This document shows positions 8,678-17,454 of a DNA stretch of 64,000 nucleotides, one piece after another. Location: assembly GCA_947651395.1 (NCBI GenBank), contig CANSYW010000006.1, forward strand, positions 47,464-111,463, in the 5' to 3' direction. The notes below the pieces were generated by a model. The model had not been told where the DNA came from. It made no database searches and saw only the letters and a list, made by a program, of their open reading frames with translations. Each line of letters starts with the position of its first letter. The first letter of the stretch is position 1. Source of the DNA: an uncultured Pseudoflavonifractor sp. (GTDB taxonomy: Bacteria > Bacillota > Clostridia > Oscillospirales > Oscillospiraceae). Position numbers and translations under genes: made by a program.

Positions 8678-10511
8678 GGTCGGTCACCTCCTTGACCTGC
8701 CGGACGATACTGTCGGCGTCCAGGTCATTCATCCTTCGCAGCTGCTCCACCGTGCCCTGGGGCGGGACCCGGTCACCCAGATTGCGCAATATGACACGGC
8801 TTTTCAGCCCCCGGCCCACCGCCCAGTCGGCGGCCACCCGGCGGCCCACACAGTTGAACTCCATACATTCCTCATAAAGCCAAAGGCTGCCCGTCTTCTC
8901 CGCGGAGAGGTACAGCTCAGGGCCCGGGGTGGGGGTAATGACATTCAGCTTGACCACCTCCGCCGAGACGCCTGCCTTCTCCAGCTCCTCCGCCGCCGCC
9001 AGAAGGGCGTTGACCTGAGTGCCGTAGCCGGCCAGGGTCACCTGGCTGCCGGGACGGAGCACCGTCACCGGCGACCTGTCCCAATCCGCCCTGTAGGCCC
9101 CCTCTCCCCCCCTGGGGTAGCGGACGGCCACGGGGCCCCGTACCTCGTAAACGGCATAGCGGAGCATGGAGGACAGCTCGGCGTAATTGGCGGGCGCAAG
9201 CAGGGTCATCCCGGGGACGGTATCCAAAAAGCCCACGTCGAAAACACCGTGGTGGGTCTCTCCGTCCTCTCCCACCAGCCCCGCCCGATCCACACAGAAG
9301 ACCACATGAAGGCCCTGGAGCGCCACGTCGTGGAGCAGCATGTCGTAGGAACGCTGCAGAAAGGTGGAGTAGACGGCGAAAACCGGGAGCATCCCCTGCT
9401 TGGCCATGCCGGCGCACATGGTGACGGCGTGACCTTCGGCGATGCCCACATCAAAAAACCGCTCCGGAAATTCTCCGGCAAAGCCGTCCAGGCCGGTACC
9501 CGGCTGCATGGCGGCGGTGACGGCGCAGATCCGCTCATCCTGCCGGGCCAGCTCCCGCAGGGCGCCGCCGAAGGCGTCGGAGAAACCGGTCTTTCCCCCC
9601 GAGCGGCTCCTTCCCGTCTCCGGGTCAAAGGGCCCGATCCCGTGGAACCGGCCGGGCTCCGCCTCCGCGGGAAGATATCCCTTCCCCTTGACGGTACGCA
9701 CGTGAAGGAGGACGGGGCCGGGCAGATCCTTGGCGTACTTCAAAAGCCGCGTCAGGCCCTTTACGTCATGACCGTCCACCGGACCCAGGTAGGTAAAGCC
9801 CATGTCCTCAAACAGGGAACAGGGCAGTAACGTCTCCTTCACCGCGGTCTTGATCTTATGGGTCACCCTATAGAGATGACGACCCAGAGAGAAAGCCCCC
9901 ATCACCCTGCGGTAACCCTTTTTAAAGCTGAGATACTGGGGCTTGAGGCGCTGTCGGGCCAGATGCTCCGCCACCCCTCCCACGCTTCGGGTGATGGACA
10001 TGCCGTTGTCGTTGAGAATGACCACCATGGGCTCTCCGCTGTCCCCGGCGTCGGACAGCCCCTCAAAGGATAATCCTCCGGAGAGGGCACCGTCCCCCAG
10101 AAGGGCCACCACATGGTAGTCCTTCCTTTGAAGCGTCCGGGCCCGGGCCATCCCCACGGCGGCGGAGACCGCGGTGGAGGCGTGGCCCACCACAAAGGCG
10201 TCGCACACGCTCTCGGCGGGCTTGGGGAAACCGGAAAGGCCCCCAAAGGTCCGCAGGGTATCCATCATACCGTCCCGGCCGGTGAGCAGTTTATGACAAT
10301 AGCACTGGTGGCCCACGTCAAATACGATCCGATCCCGCTCCGGGGAAAAGACACGGTGCAGCGCCACAGTGAGCTCTACCGCCCCCAGGTTGGAGGCCAG
10401 ATGTCCTCCCGTCCGGGAGACGATCTCCACCAGACGATGCCGAAGCTGAGCGCACAGGGCCTCGGCTTCGGCGTCGGTGATCAAATGCAGGTTGTTGGGG
10501 ATATCCAGCAA
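8646..10511 (-). CDS. dxs: 1-deoxy-D-xylulose-5-phosphate synthase
   Basis: Thiamine-diphosphate enzyme that condenses pyruvate and glyceraldehyde-3-phosphate, the first step of the MEP isoprenoid pathway. TDP-binding motifs include GHASTAVSAAVGMA and LLGDGALSGGLSFEGL..LNDNG; the C-terminal transketolase-like part has VGIAEGHAVTMCAGMA. I take the start as TTG at 10511 (LLDIPNN) because AAGGAAAGAAGG precedes it and the longer ORF to 10571 would run into the upstream gene. ispA is two genes upstream on the same strand, so two isoprenoid genes share this run. Confidence 0.94.
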   Translation of the reverse strand: MLDIPNNLHLITDAEAEALCAQLRHRLVEIVSRTGGHLASNLGAVELTVALHRVFSPERDRIVFDVGHQCYCHKLLTGRDGMMDTLRTFGGLSGFPKPAESVCDAFVVGHASTAVSAAVGMARARTLQRKDYHVVALLGDGALSGGLSFEGLSDAGDSGEPMVVILNDNGMSITRSVGGVAEHLARQRLKPQYLSFKKGYRRVMGAFSLGRHLYRVTHKIKTAVKETLLPCSLFEDMGFTYLGPVDGHDVKGLTRLLKYAKDLPGPVLLHVRTVKGKGYLPAEAEPGRFHGIGPFDPETGRSRSGGKTGFSDAFGGALRELARQDERICAVTAAMQPGTGLDGFAGEFPERFFDVGIAEGHAVTMCAGMAKQGMLPVFAVYSTFLQRSYDMLLHDVALQGLHVVFCVDRAGLVGEDGETHHGVFDVGFLDTVPGMTLLAPANYAELSSMLRYAVYEVRGPVAVRYPRGGEGAYRADWDRSPVTVLRPGSQVTLAGYGTQVNALLAAAEELEKAGVSAEVVKLNVITPTPGPELYLSAEKTGSLWLYEECMEFNCVGRRVAADWAVGRGLKSRVILRNLGDRVPPQGTVEQLRRMNDLDADSIVRQVKEVTDLEKTTGSAPG

Positions 10512-10540
10512 GGGGCTTGCCTTCTTTCCTTGGTAAAGAC

Positions 10541-11011
10541 TCAGTGGGTAAACAGCCAGGCCCCGCCCCATCCCATGGCGATGCCCAGCAGGGCCCCCAT
10601 GAACACCTGGAACGGGGTATGGCCCACCAGCTCCTTCAGCGCCCGGTCAAAGAGCTCCTCGGGCTTCATCTGGGCCCAGTGCTCCATCATGTAGTTCAGA
10701 ATACGGGCCTGCTTGCCCGTCTCCTGACGGACATTGAAGGCGTCGTACATCACCACGATGGCCAGAAGGGCGGCAATGGCGAACAGGGAGCTTTGAAAAC
10801 CATACAGATAGGCCACCGAGGCCGCGCAGGCGCAGACGGTGGAGGAGTGGGAGGAGGGCATCCCGCCACTGGAAAGGATGTTCTTCCAGTCCCACCTCCG
10901 CTCGGTGATGAGCACCACGAAGATCTTCAGGATCTGCGCGGCGGCCCAGGCGAAAATGGAGAGATTCAAAATGAGATTTCCGGTAAAAAAGGTCACTGCG
11001 TTTTTGTCCAT
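10541..11011 (-). CDS. Divergent PAP2 family membrane protein (YuiD-like)
   Basis: Small integral membrane protein of the divergent PAP2 family. Several hydrophobic helices are visible; the motif GGMPSSHSSTVCA matches the PSGH-like phosphatase core, and DAFNVRQETGKQA is family-specific. Its placement between dxs and ispA suggests a role with isoprenoid phosphates, but that is inference; no member activity is assumed. Length 156 aa is normal. Confidence 0.85.
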   Translation of the reverse strand: MDKNAVTFFTGNLILNLSIFAWAAAQILKIFVVLITERRWDWKNILSSGGMPSSHSSTVCACAASVAYLYGFQSSLFAIAALLAIVVMYDAFNVRQETGKQARILNYMMEHWAQMKPEELFDRALKELVGHTPFQVFMGALLGIAMGWGGAWLFTH

Positions 11012-11015
11012 AGGC

Positions 11016-11909
11016 TCATCTCTCCCTTTTCCCCAACTCGTCGGCCAGATCCCGCAGGAACTGCTCTCCGCCGCCGGGCCACCGGGCCTTTGTCAGGGCC
11101 TTCTTCGCCTCCTCGGTATACCCTGCCACCGCGTGACGACAGCCCTCCACCCCGGCCAGGGTCACATAGGTCGTCTTGCCGTTTTGGGCGTCCGAGCCGA
11201 TGCTCTTGCCCAGCGCCTCCCGGGTGGAGGTCACATCCAGCAGATCGTCCTGGATCTGAAAGGCCAGGCCCAGAGCGCAGGCATACACCATAGCGGCGTC
11301 CACACAGCCCGGGTCGGTCTCCCTCTGTCCCGCGGCGGCGATGACCCCCATAAGGCAGGCCGCCCTGAGCAGATCGCCCGTCTTCTTGTCGTCGATCTCC
11401 ATCAGCTTTTCAATGCTGTTGGGGCCCTCCTTGCCCAGGGTGTCCCAATACTGGCCCAGACACATTCCCAGCTCTCCCGCCGCCTCGGCCAGAACAGCGG
11501 CGGCGCGGGCGGGTGTGTCGGACCTGGCCCAGGGACCCGGGGCCTGGAGAGCGGTCCAAAAGGCCGCGGCCTGGAGGGCATCCCCCGCCAGCACCGCCGC
11601 CGTCTCCCCATAGACCTTGTGGCAGGTGGGCTTTCCCCGGCGCAGGTCGTCGTTGTCCATGCAGGGCAGGTCGTCATGGATGAGGGAATAGGTGTGGAGC
11701 ATCTCCACCGCACAGGCAAAGTCCAGAGCAAGCTCGGGCCTGCCTCCGGCGGCCTCGCAGAAGGCCAGGGTAAGCACCGGGCGCAGACGCTTGCCTCCGG
11801 CCAGAAGGCTGTAGCGCATGACCTCCTCCAGGCCCTTTCCGGTAAAATATTGAAGCAGGCGGGTCTCCACCATGTCCTTATAGCGGTCATAGCACTCCTG
11901 ATAGGTCAT
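11016..11909 (-). CDS. ispA: Polyprenyl (farnesyl) diphosphate synthase
   Basis: Trans-isoprenyl diphosphate synthase making short-chain prenyl diphosphates from IPP and DMAPP. The first aspartate-rich motif is IHDDLPCMDNDD, the second is FQIQDDLLD, and GKTTYVTLAG follows. Length 297 aa fits FPP synthase. The start overlaps the xseB stop (ATGA). The xseA-xseB-ispA-dxs order is common in Firmicutes. Product chain length cannot be fixed from sequence alone. Confidence 0.93.
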   Translation of the reverse strand: MTYQECYDRYKDMVETRLLQYFTGKGLEEVMRYSLLAGGKRLRPVLTLAFCEAAGGRPELALDFACAVEMLHTYSLIHDDLPCMDNDDLRRGKPTCHKVYGETAAVLAGDALQAAAFWTALQAPGPWARSDTPARAAAVLAEAAGELGMCLGQYWDTLGKEGPNSIEKLMEIDDKKTGDLLRAACLMGVIAAAGQRETDPGCVDAAMVYACALGLAFQIQDDLLDVTSTREALGKSIGSDAQNGKTTYVTLAGVEGCRHAVAGYTEEAKKALTKARWPGGGEQFLRDLADELGKRER

Positions 11910-12142
11910 GGCTCCATGTCCTCCATGGGCTGCGCCGTCACCTCACCGTTGGGGCCGGCCAAAAGCTTTTGCACCTTCTGTTCAGCCTTGTCCAGAGCGG
12001 TGGAGCACTGCTTCATCAGTGCGGCGCCCTCCTCAAAAAGGGCCAGCGCCTCCTCCAGAGGGGCGTCCCCCCGCTCCAGAGCGGTGACGATCTCCTCCAG
12101 ACGGGCCATAGCCTGTTCAAAATCCAGCTTTTTGGTTGCCAT
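11906..12142 (-). CDS. xseB: Exodeoxyribonuclease VII small subunit
   Basis: Small subunit of exonuclease VII, which degrades single-stranded DNA to oligonucleotides. The 78-residue protein has the family pattern FEQAMARLEEIVTALERGDAPLEEALALFEEG. It lies directly downstream of xseA and overlaps ispA. Confidence 0.95.
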   Translation of the reverse strand: MATKKLDFEQAMARLEEIVTALERGDAPLEEALALFEEGAALMKQCSTALDKAEQKVQKLLAGPNGEVTAQPMEDMEP

Positions 12143-12201
12143 ATCCAGTCACTCCTTCAGGGAATACCGCTTACCCCGCGGTGGGTTCGGAAAGCCGTGC
12201 T

Positions 12202-13395
12202 CTACGGCTTTACAATACAGTCCAGGCTGCCGTCAGAAAGGCGCAGGGAGAGCGCCTCTCCTCCCTTCACATCCCCCACCGACTTGACGATCCCCCGGGG
12301 ACCCTGGGGAATGGCATACCCCCGGCCCAGCACCTTCAAGGGACTCAAAGCGTCCAGAGAGGCGGCCAGCCGGCCAAAGCGCTCCCGATCCCGGCCCATG
12401 GAGAGCTTCAGGCCGTGGGAGAGTCTGTCCCGCTGCCGATCCAGGGTTTGTCGGCGGTCATCCACCCAGGACATGGGATCCCGAAGCATCCGGCTCCGCC
12501 CGGCCTGCTCCAGCTTGCCCCGGGCCTGGGACAGCCGTCCCTCCATGGCCTTGGCCATGCGGCGTTCCAGATGGGCGAGCAGCGCGTACTGCTCATTCTG
12601 ATCCGGCACCGCCAGCTCAGCGGCGTTGGAGGGCGTGGCCGCTCTCAGGTCGGCCACATAGTCGGCAATGGTCACGTCGGGCTCATGGCCCACGGCGGAG
12701 ATCACGGGAATACGGGAGGCGTAGATGGCCCGGGCCACCCCCTCGTCGTTGAAGCACCACAGATCCTCCATGGATCCGCCCCCCCGGCCGGTGATGATCA
12801 GGTCACAGAGGTCGTGGGCGTTGATCCAGGCGATGGCTCCGGCGATCTCTCCCGGCGCCTCGGCCCCCTGGACCCGACAGGGCACCACGCTCACCTGAGC
12901 CATGGGCCAGCGGGCCCCCAGAATACGGAGCATATCCCGCACCGCCGCCCCCGCGGGAGAGGTGACCAGCGCGATGTGCCCGGGAAAGCGGGGGATGGGC
13001 TTTTTGTGGCTCTGGTCAAAAAGGCCCTGGGCGGAGAGTTTTGCCTTGAGCTGTTCAAAGGCGGCATGGAGGTCTCCCACTCCGTCGGGCGTCATCTCAG
13101 AAACATAGAGCTGATATTTGCCGTCCCGGGCATAGACCGCGACACGGCCAAAGGCCACCACCTTCATCCCGTTCTGAGGACGAAAGCGCAGGCCCCGGTG
13201 GGCGTCCCGCTGGAACATGACACAGCTGAGCGCGCCGGTCTCGTCCTTCAGAGAGAAGTAGTGGTGACCCGAGGGATAGACTTTATAATTGGAGATCTCT
13301 CCCCGCACAAAGAGCCCGGAAAGCGCGGCGTCGGAATCCAGAAGGCCCTTGATGTGGCCGTTGATCTGACCCACAGAATAGACGGGATATTGCAT
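12202..13395 (-). CDS. xseA: Exodeoxyribonuclease VII large subunit
   Basis: Catalytic subunit of exonuclease VII. It has an N-terminal OB-fold (YSVGQINGHIKGLL..VRGEISNYK), a central catalytic domain with LVTSPAGAAVRDML and ITGRGGGSMEDLWCFN, then a coiled-coil C-terminal part. Length 397 aa is near the usual 400-450. The ATG follows GGAGGCCCC at normal spacing. Confidence 0.95.
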   Translation of the reverse strand: MQYPVYSVGQINGHIKGLLDSDAALSGLFVRGEISNYKVYPSGHHYFSLKDETGALSCVMFQRDAHRGLRFRPQNGMKVVAFGRVAVYARDGKYQLYVSEMTPDGVGDLHAAFEQLKAKLSAQGLFDQSHKKPIPRFPGHIALVTSPAGAAVRDMLRILGARWPMAQVSVVPCRVQGAEAPGEIAGAIAWINAHDLCDLIITGRGGGSMEDLWCFNDEGVARAIYASRIPVISAVGHEPDVTIADYVADLRAATPSNAAELAVPDQNEQYALLAHLERRMAKAMEGRLSQARGKLEQAGRSRMLRDPMSWVDDRRQTLDRQRDRLSHGLKLSMGRDRERFGRLAASLDALSPLKVLGRGYAIPQGPRGIVKSVGDVKGGEALSLRLSDGSLDCIVKP

Positions 13396-13415
13396 TGCGG
13401 GGCCTCCTTTCTCCC

Positions 13416-14339
13416 TCAGAGCAGGCGATGGGCCAGAATGGCCGCCCCCAGGGCGTTGTCGGTGGAATATCGCGGCTCGGCAAACAGGGCCTGACAGAAC
13501 TCGGTGAGCTCATACCGCAGCCGTGTATTGGAGGCCACGCCCCCTGAGCACAGCAACGGCAGGCCGGGATAGCGGTTTTGCGCCTCCACCGTAGCCCGGC
13601 GGACTACCTGACTGACGGTGTCCAGGGTAAAGGCGGCCACCCGCTCCGGAGATTCTCCCCCTGAGACCAGATCCCTGACCTGATTCTCCATACCGGAGAG
13701 AGAAAACTCCAGCTCTCTGAGCTTCACCGGAAAAGGTCTGAGCCGGTCAACGCACCGCCGGGAGAGCTCGTCCAGCGCCTTTCCCGCCGGAAAGGCAAGG
13801 CCCAGAAGCACCCCCGCCCGATCAATGAGCTGACCGGCGGAGATATCGGCGGTGCCGCCGATCCGCTCCGCCCTCACATTGTTCTCCCGGGGCTCCACGT
13901 ACAAAAGCTCGGTGGTCCCTCCGGAGAGATGCCAGGCCAGAAAGGGGGCGTCCAGAAGCTCCTCATGCCCCGCCGACCAGGCGGCGGCGGCCAGGTGCCC
14001 CTGTTGGTGGGAAACGGAGAAAAAGGGGACGCCCAGCACTCCGGCCAGGCTCCGGCCCAGGCTCTCCCCCGCCAGAAAACAGGGCATATAGGATCCTTCC
14101 ACCGCCCGGGGCCGGGTGGAGGCCGCCACGGCGGTCACATCCCGCAGTCCAGCATCCCCGCAGAGCTCCCCGATCCGCTCGGGCAAGGCCTTTACATGCT
14201 GGAAAAGGGCCTCCGACTGGCGAAGGCCCAAAGCGCCGGCGCTCACCTCCAACAGCTTGCCGGCATTGCGTCCGGCCCGGCCGTCGAAAATGGCCGCCGA
14301 GGTGGTATAATTGCTGGTGTCCAGACCCAGGGTGATCAT
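13416..14339 (-). CDS. Kae1/TsaD-like paralogue (peptidase M22 family)
   Basis: Member of the ASKHA-fold TsaD/Kae1 family, 307 aa against about 335 for true TsaD. It keeps the nucleotide-binding opening LGLDTSNYTTSAAIF, a metal-binding H-x3-H motif as SHQQGHLAAA, LLCSGGVASNTRLR and a late Asp in STDNALGAAI. The N-terminal region differs from TsaD (STRPRAVEGSYMPCF where TsaD has a GPG-type loop). It sits between nusB and xseA, a position known for a second Kae1-like protein in Clostridia. I do not assign the t6A reaction; a genuine tsaD is probably elsewhere. Confidence 0.75.
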   Translation of the reverse strand: MITLGLDTSNYTTSAAIFDGRAGRNAGKLLEVSAGALGLRQSEALFQHVKALPERIGELCGDAGLRDVTAVAASTRPRAVEGSYMPCFLAGESLGRSLAGVLGVPFFSVSHQQGHLAAAAWSAGHEELLDAPFLAWHLSGGTTELLYVEPRENNVRAERIGGTADISAGQLIDRAGVLLGLAFPAGKALDELSRRCVDRLRPFPVKLRELEFSLSGMENQVRDLVSGGESPERVAAFTLDTVSQVVRRATVEAQNRYPGLPLLCSGGVASNTRLRYELTEFCQALFAEPRYSTDNALGAAILAHRLL

Positions 14340-14803
14340 TCCGCCCCGATCCCTTCCGCGGCGGAGGGCTCTCCCCGGACAAAGGAGCCCAGAATGCCGT
14401 TGACAAAAGCGGCCAGCTCAGGCTCCTCATAGCGCTTGGTCAGCTCCACCGCCTCGTTGATGGCGGCGGCGTTGGGCACGTCGCCCATATACAGGATCTC
14501 ATACATACATACCCGCAGGATGGCCACCACGATCCGGGGCAGACGGGAAAAGCTCCAGCCAATGGCGTACTTGGTAATGTAAGCGTCCAGCTCCGAAGCG
14601 TGCTCGCTCACGCCCCGGGTCAGCTCCGCTATGTACGCCCGCTGTTCCACGTTGGGGAACTCGGCGTAAACAGGCTCCTGCTCCAGCATTTCAAAGGCGG
14701 GCCGGGTCAGCGCCTGGCTCAGCAATTCATCGGCGGTCACGTGGGTAAAACCCAGTTCAAATACGAAATGGACGGCGATCTCCCGGGCATTGCTTCTTGT
14801 CAT
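14336..14803 (-). CDS. nusB: Transcription antitermination factor NusB
   Basis: NusB binds boxA RNA with S10 (NusE) for rRNA antitermination. All-helical sequence with RSNAREIAVHFVFELGF at the start and GDVPNAAAINEAVELTKRYEEPELAAFVNGILGSF at the end, the most conserved part of the family. The ATG at 14803 is preferred over 14818 because GGAGGAGAG precedes it. It overlaps the Kae1-like gene by four bases and appears to head the run down to recN. Confidence 0.93.
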   Translation of the reverse strand: MTRSNAREIAVHFVFELGFTHVTADELLSQALTRPAFEMLEQEPVYAEFPNVEQRAYIAELTRGVSEHASELDAYITKYAIGWSFSRLPRIVVAILRVCMYEILYMGDVPNAAAINEAVELTKRYEEPELAAFVNGILGSFVRGEPSAAEGIGAE

Positions 14804-14935
14804 GGGACTCTCCTCCAAAGGGCAATTTTGCTTTGGCTTCCATTATTCGTAGTATACATCAACTTATGCAAAAAATAAACCCCCAAAATGGGGTTTTGGA
14901 AAGAAAGTCTTTGTCGTTGTCCCCCACCCCTGTTG

Positions 14936-14965
14936 TTGCTTTTATGGAACAGGGTGTGTTATAAT
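14936..14965 (+). promoter_or_regulatory. Sigma-A-type promoter for the SLH gene
   Basis: TTGCTT and a perfect TATAAT separated by 18 bases, about 60 bases upstream of the SLH gene start. The 5' region between nusB and this gene also holds a small ACCCC/GGGGT hairpin near 14878-14896 whose purpose I cannot tell. Confidence 0.6.
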
Positions 14966-15025
14966 AATAAAATAATACAGTAACCGTATTGTTGCGGCTC
15001 CATCATATTTTAGGAGGTATCTGCT

Positions 15026-15796
15026 ATGAAACTTCGCAAACTGTCCGCCCTTCTCTGCACCGCCGCGCTCCTCCTCTCCGCCCTCCCCGCCGCGCTGGCC
15101 GCCGATGCCGATACCTACACCGATGCCGCCGATATCCAGCATTGGGAGGCAGTGGCCGCCCTTTCCAAGCTGGAGGTCATCGGCGGCAAGGACGACGGCG
15201 CCTTTGACCCGGAGGGCACGCTGACAAGGGCCGAGGCCGCCAAGCTCATCACCCTCATCATGCTGGGCGGAACGGAGCTGGTAAATGAGGATCAGTCCCC
15301 CGCCGCCGAGGCCGACGCTCCCATCTTCACCGACGTTCAGGATCACTGGGCGGAGGACTACATCCAGTTCTGTTTCGGCATGGGCATCCTCTCCGGTCGG
15401 GGAAACGGCGCCTTTGACCCCGACGCCCAGGTCACCGGCCTGGAAGTGTGCAAGATGGCTCTGGCCGCTCTGGGCTACGACCCCGCCGCATACGCCCTGA
15501 CCGGCCCCCGCTGGGCCGAGAAGACCGACGAGCTGGCCCGGTACACCGGCCTCTACCAGGGCCTGGACGCCGTCGTCATCACCGGCCCTATCTCCCGGGA
15601 CAACGCCGCCCAGATCCTCTGCAATACCCTTCAGGCCACCCCCAAAATGGTAGCCCCCACCCCGGATCCGGATGGGAACGTGTCCTGGCAGTACAAGGAC
15701 GCCACCCGGAAGGACGGCACCCCCTCCACCCTGCTCTGGGAGCGTTTTCAGCTGGAGGAGGTGGGCGAACTGCCCGCCCAGCCGGCGAAGAAGTAA
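15026..15796 (+). CDS. Secreted S-layer homology (SLH) domain protein
   Basis: Exported protein of 256 aa. A Sec signal peptide covers residues 1-26 (KLRKLSALLCTAALLLSALPAALA with an AxA site). The mature part is essentially three SLH units: one around residues 30-80 (HWEAVAALSKLEVIGGKDDGAF), one around 98-150 (DHWAEDYIQFCFGMGILSGRGNGAF), and a weaker third to about residue 205. No separate effector domain is visible. SLH triads bind pyruvylated secondary cell-wall polysaccharide, and a CsaB-type pyruvyltransferase is encoded at 54-56 kb in this window. The ATG follows TTAGGAGGT. Confidence 0.88.
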   Translation: MKLRKLSALLCTAALLLSALPAALAADADTYTDAADIQHWEAVAALSKLEVIGGKDDGAFDPEGTLTRAEAAKLITLIMLGGTELVNEDQSPAAEADAPIFTDVQDHWAEDYIQFCFGMGILSGRGNGAFDPDAQVTGLEVCKMALAALGYDPAAYALTGPRWAEKTDELARYTGLYQGLDAVVITGPISRDNAAQILCNTLQATPKMVAPTPDPDGNVSWQYKDATRKDGTPSTLLWERFQLEEVGELPAQPAKK

Positions 15797-15821
15797 CCTT
15801 CCCTTTCCGTTCAAGACAGAA

Positions 15822-15861
15822 GAAAAGCCCGGAGCCAGCCGGCTCCGGGCTTTTTGTTCTC
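15822..15861 (+). terminator. Intrinsic terminator after the SLH gene
   Basis: Stem GCCCGGAGCC/GGCTCCGGGC followed by TTTTTG, between the convergent SLH and Asp23 genes. An A-run on the other side means it may work in both directions. Confidence 0.85.
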
Positions 15862-15863
15862 TT

Positions 15864-16256
15864 TTACGCCTGCTTGGGCTTGCGCAGATGGTCAAAGGTG
15901 ACCCCGGCCACGTGGACGTTCACCGCCGTGACATTGAGGCCGGTGGCATTTTCGATCGCCGTAGCCACTCCGTCCTGGGCCAGCTTTGCCACAGCCTGAA
16001 CAGTGGAGCCATACTTCACCAGCAAAGAGATATCCACGGTGACCCCGTCCTCTCCCATGGTGACCCGAACCCCTTTGCTCAGATTCTTCCTGCCGCTGAA
16101 GAGTTCGGCGATGTCGCTGCCCAGATTGGCGGCCAGACTGCCCACGCCCTCGACCTCCAGGGCGGCAGCCGCGGCCGTCACCGCCAGCACGTCCTCCGAA
16201 ATGTGGATGCTGCCCAGCTCATCGGGGCAGGAGACGTATTCTTTTCCTTCCGCCAT
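15864..16256 (-). CDS. Asp23/Gls24 family envelope stress protein
   Basis: Alkaline-shock-protein-23 family member, about 130 aa; Staphylococcus Asp23 is a membrane-associated envelope-stress protein. Family signatures are GSIHISEDVLAVTAAAAALEVEGV and NVTAVNVHVAGVTFD. It directly follows the spoIIIA operon on the same strand, a common clostridial arrangement. The start may be the GTG at 16265 or the ATG at 16256; spacing to AAAGGAAG favours the ATG. Confidence 0.88.
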   Translation of the reverse strand: MAEGKEYVSCPDELGSIHISEDVLAVTAAAAALEVEGVGSLAANLGSDIAELFSGRKNLSKGVRVTMGEDGVTVDISLLVKYGSTVQAVAKLAQDGVATAIENATGLNVTAVNVHVAGVTFDHLRKPKQA

Positions 16257-16357
16257 ACCGTTCACGCTTCCTTTCCTGTGGCGTTTTCATTGCTGTTATC
16301 TCATTGTACCACAAAAAAAGGAAAATACAAACACTTTTTTCGTTCCCCTCTTCTGAC

Positions 16358-16936
16358 TCAGCCCTGGGCCTCAATGATGGTGATCTGGCTGGCCGGCACG
16401 CCGGTCTCCCCGGTGACGATCTCTACGATCCGGGCCACATCGGCCTCCTGAAGTCCCTCCTCGGTGGCGGAGACCACCACCGACACGCCCCCATCGCTGA
16501 TGAAGGTCACACAGTCGGCATAGCCCTTGGCCACCACCAGATTTTCGATCTGAGCCTCAGAGACGGTGGTGGAGGCCAGGGTCTCGATCGCGGCTCCGGC
16601 GTCCAGCTTGGCGGTCTCCTCGGCGGCATCACTGCCCATGGTCTCCTGGAGCATCCCCAGGGCGCTGTCACGGGCCTGCTGCCGGTTGAGCCTGGCGGAG
16701 GCAAAGTAGCCGGTGGAGGTGGCCGCGGGGGCGGGGCTGGTGCCGGTCGCGGGACTGACCGCGGGGGTCAGCGTGGGCAGCAGGGGATCGTCGGTCTTCC
16801 CGCCCACCAGGGCGGCCTGCCCCAGGGTCTTTCCCACGTCGGCGCTCTCCTGCTCATAGGACCAGTTGAGATACACCGCCACACATACAAACAGGACGAT
16901 GGCGGCCACCACTGCGTTTCGTTTCCAGAGTTTCAT
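16358..16936 (-). CDS. spoIIIAH: Stage III sporulation protein AH
   Basis: Mother-cell membrane protein whose extracellular domain binds forespore SpoIIQ to form the channel between the two compartments. It has one N-terminal membrane helix (VVAAIVLFVCVAVYLNW), a Pro/Thr-rich linker around residues 45-75, and a YscJ-like ring domain with DGGVSVVVSATEEGLQEADVARIVEIV. The ATG at 16936 follows GAGGA; a GTG at 16951 overlapping the AG stop is the alternative. Confidence 0.9.
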   Translation of the reverse strand: MKLWKRNAVVAAIVLFVCVAVYLNWSYEQESADVGKTLGQAALVGGKTDDPLLPTLTPAVSPATGTSPAPAATSTGYFASARLNRQQARDSALGMLQETMGSDAAEETAKLDAGAAIETLASTTVSEAQIENLVVAKGYADCVTFISDGGVSVVVSATEEGLQEADVARIVEIVTGETGVPASQITIIEAQG

Positions 16937-16947
16937 ACTGTTTTTCC

Positions 16948-17454
16948 TCACTTTCCCTTACAAATCGAAATCTGATCCGCGCCCAAACCGGTGAGGGCGC
17001 TCACCCCTTCGCTCAAGGCCAGCTTCACCCGGGGATCGTCACTCCCCTGGGCCACCACCAGCGCCCCCCGGTAACCGGGCGCCAACTGCTGAAGGCGTAC
17101 CGCCTCCTGGCTTCGATCCCCCTTGGTCAGAAGGACCGAGGTGGTCTCCCGGCTGGTTCGCTCCCCCTCCTGGACAGCGCTTCCGTCCTGGGCGATGACC
17201 TGGCGGGGCCCCGTGTCCAGCGTGAGCACCACCGTCACCTCCCCCGCTCCCTCCACCTGAGAGAGGGCCTCTTCCAGCTTCCGTTCCAACTGCGCCGTCT
17301 GAAACAGGTCAGGCTCCTCCGCCGTCTCCGGGATCTGACCTCTCTCCCCGGCAGGCCACAGCAGGAGCAAGGCCCCCACCGCCGCCACAAGGAGAACGTA
17401 TTTGTACCGCTTCAAGGCCTCCCGACACCGGCGGCCCATCTCCTCTGCCCTCAT
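16948..17454 (-). CDS. spoIIIAG: Stage III sporulation protein AG
   Basis: Component of the SpoIIIA-SpoIIQ secretion-like complex; its ring domain resembles type III secretion ring proteins. One membrane helix near residues 20-37 (YVLLVAAVGALLLLW) and an ectodomain with ALSQVEGAGEVTVVLTLDTG and GYRGALVVAQGSDDPRVKLALSEGVSALTGL. The real start is the ATG at 17454, not the long upstream extension in the ORF track; it overlaps the AF stop. Confidence 0.9.
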   Translation of the reverse strand: MRAEEMGRRCREALKRYKYVLLVAAVGALLLLWPAGERGQIPETAEEPDLFQTAQLERKLEEALSQVEGAGEVTVVLTLDTGPRQVIAQDGSAVQEGERTSRETTSVLLTKGDRSQEAVRLQQLAPGYRGALVVAQGSDDPRVKLALSEGVSALTGLGADQISICKGK

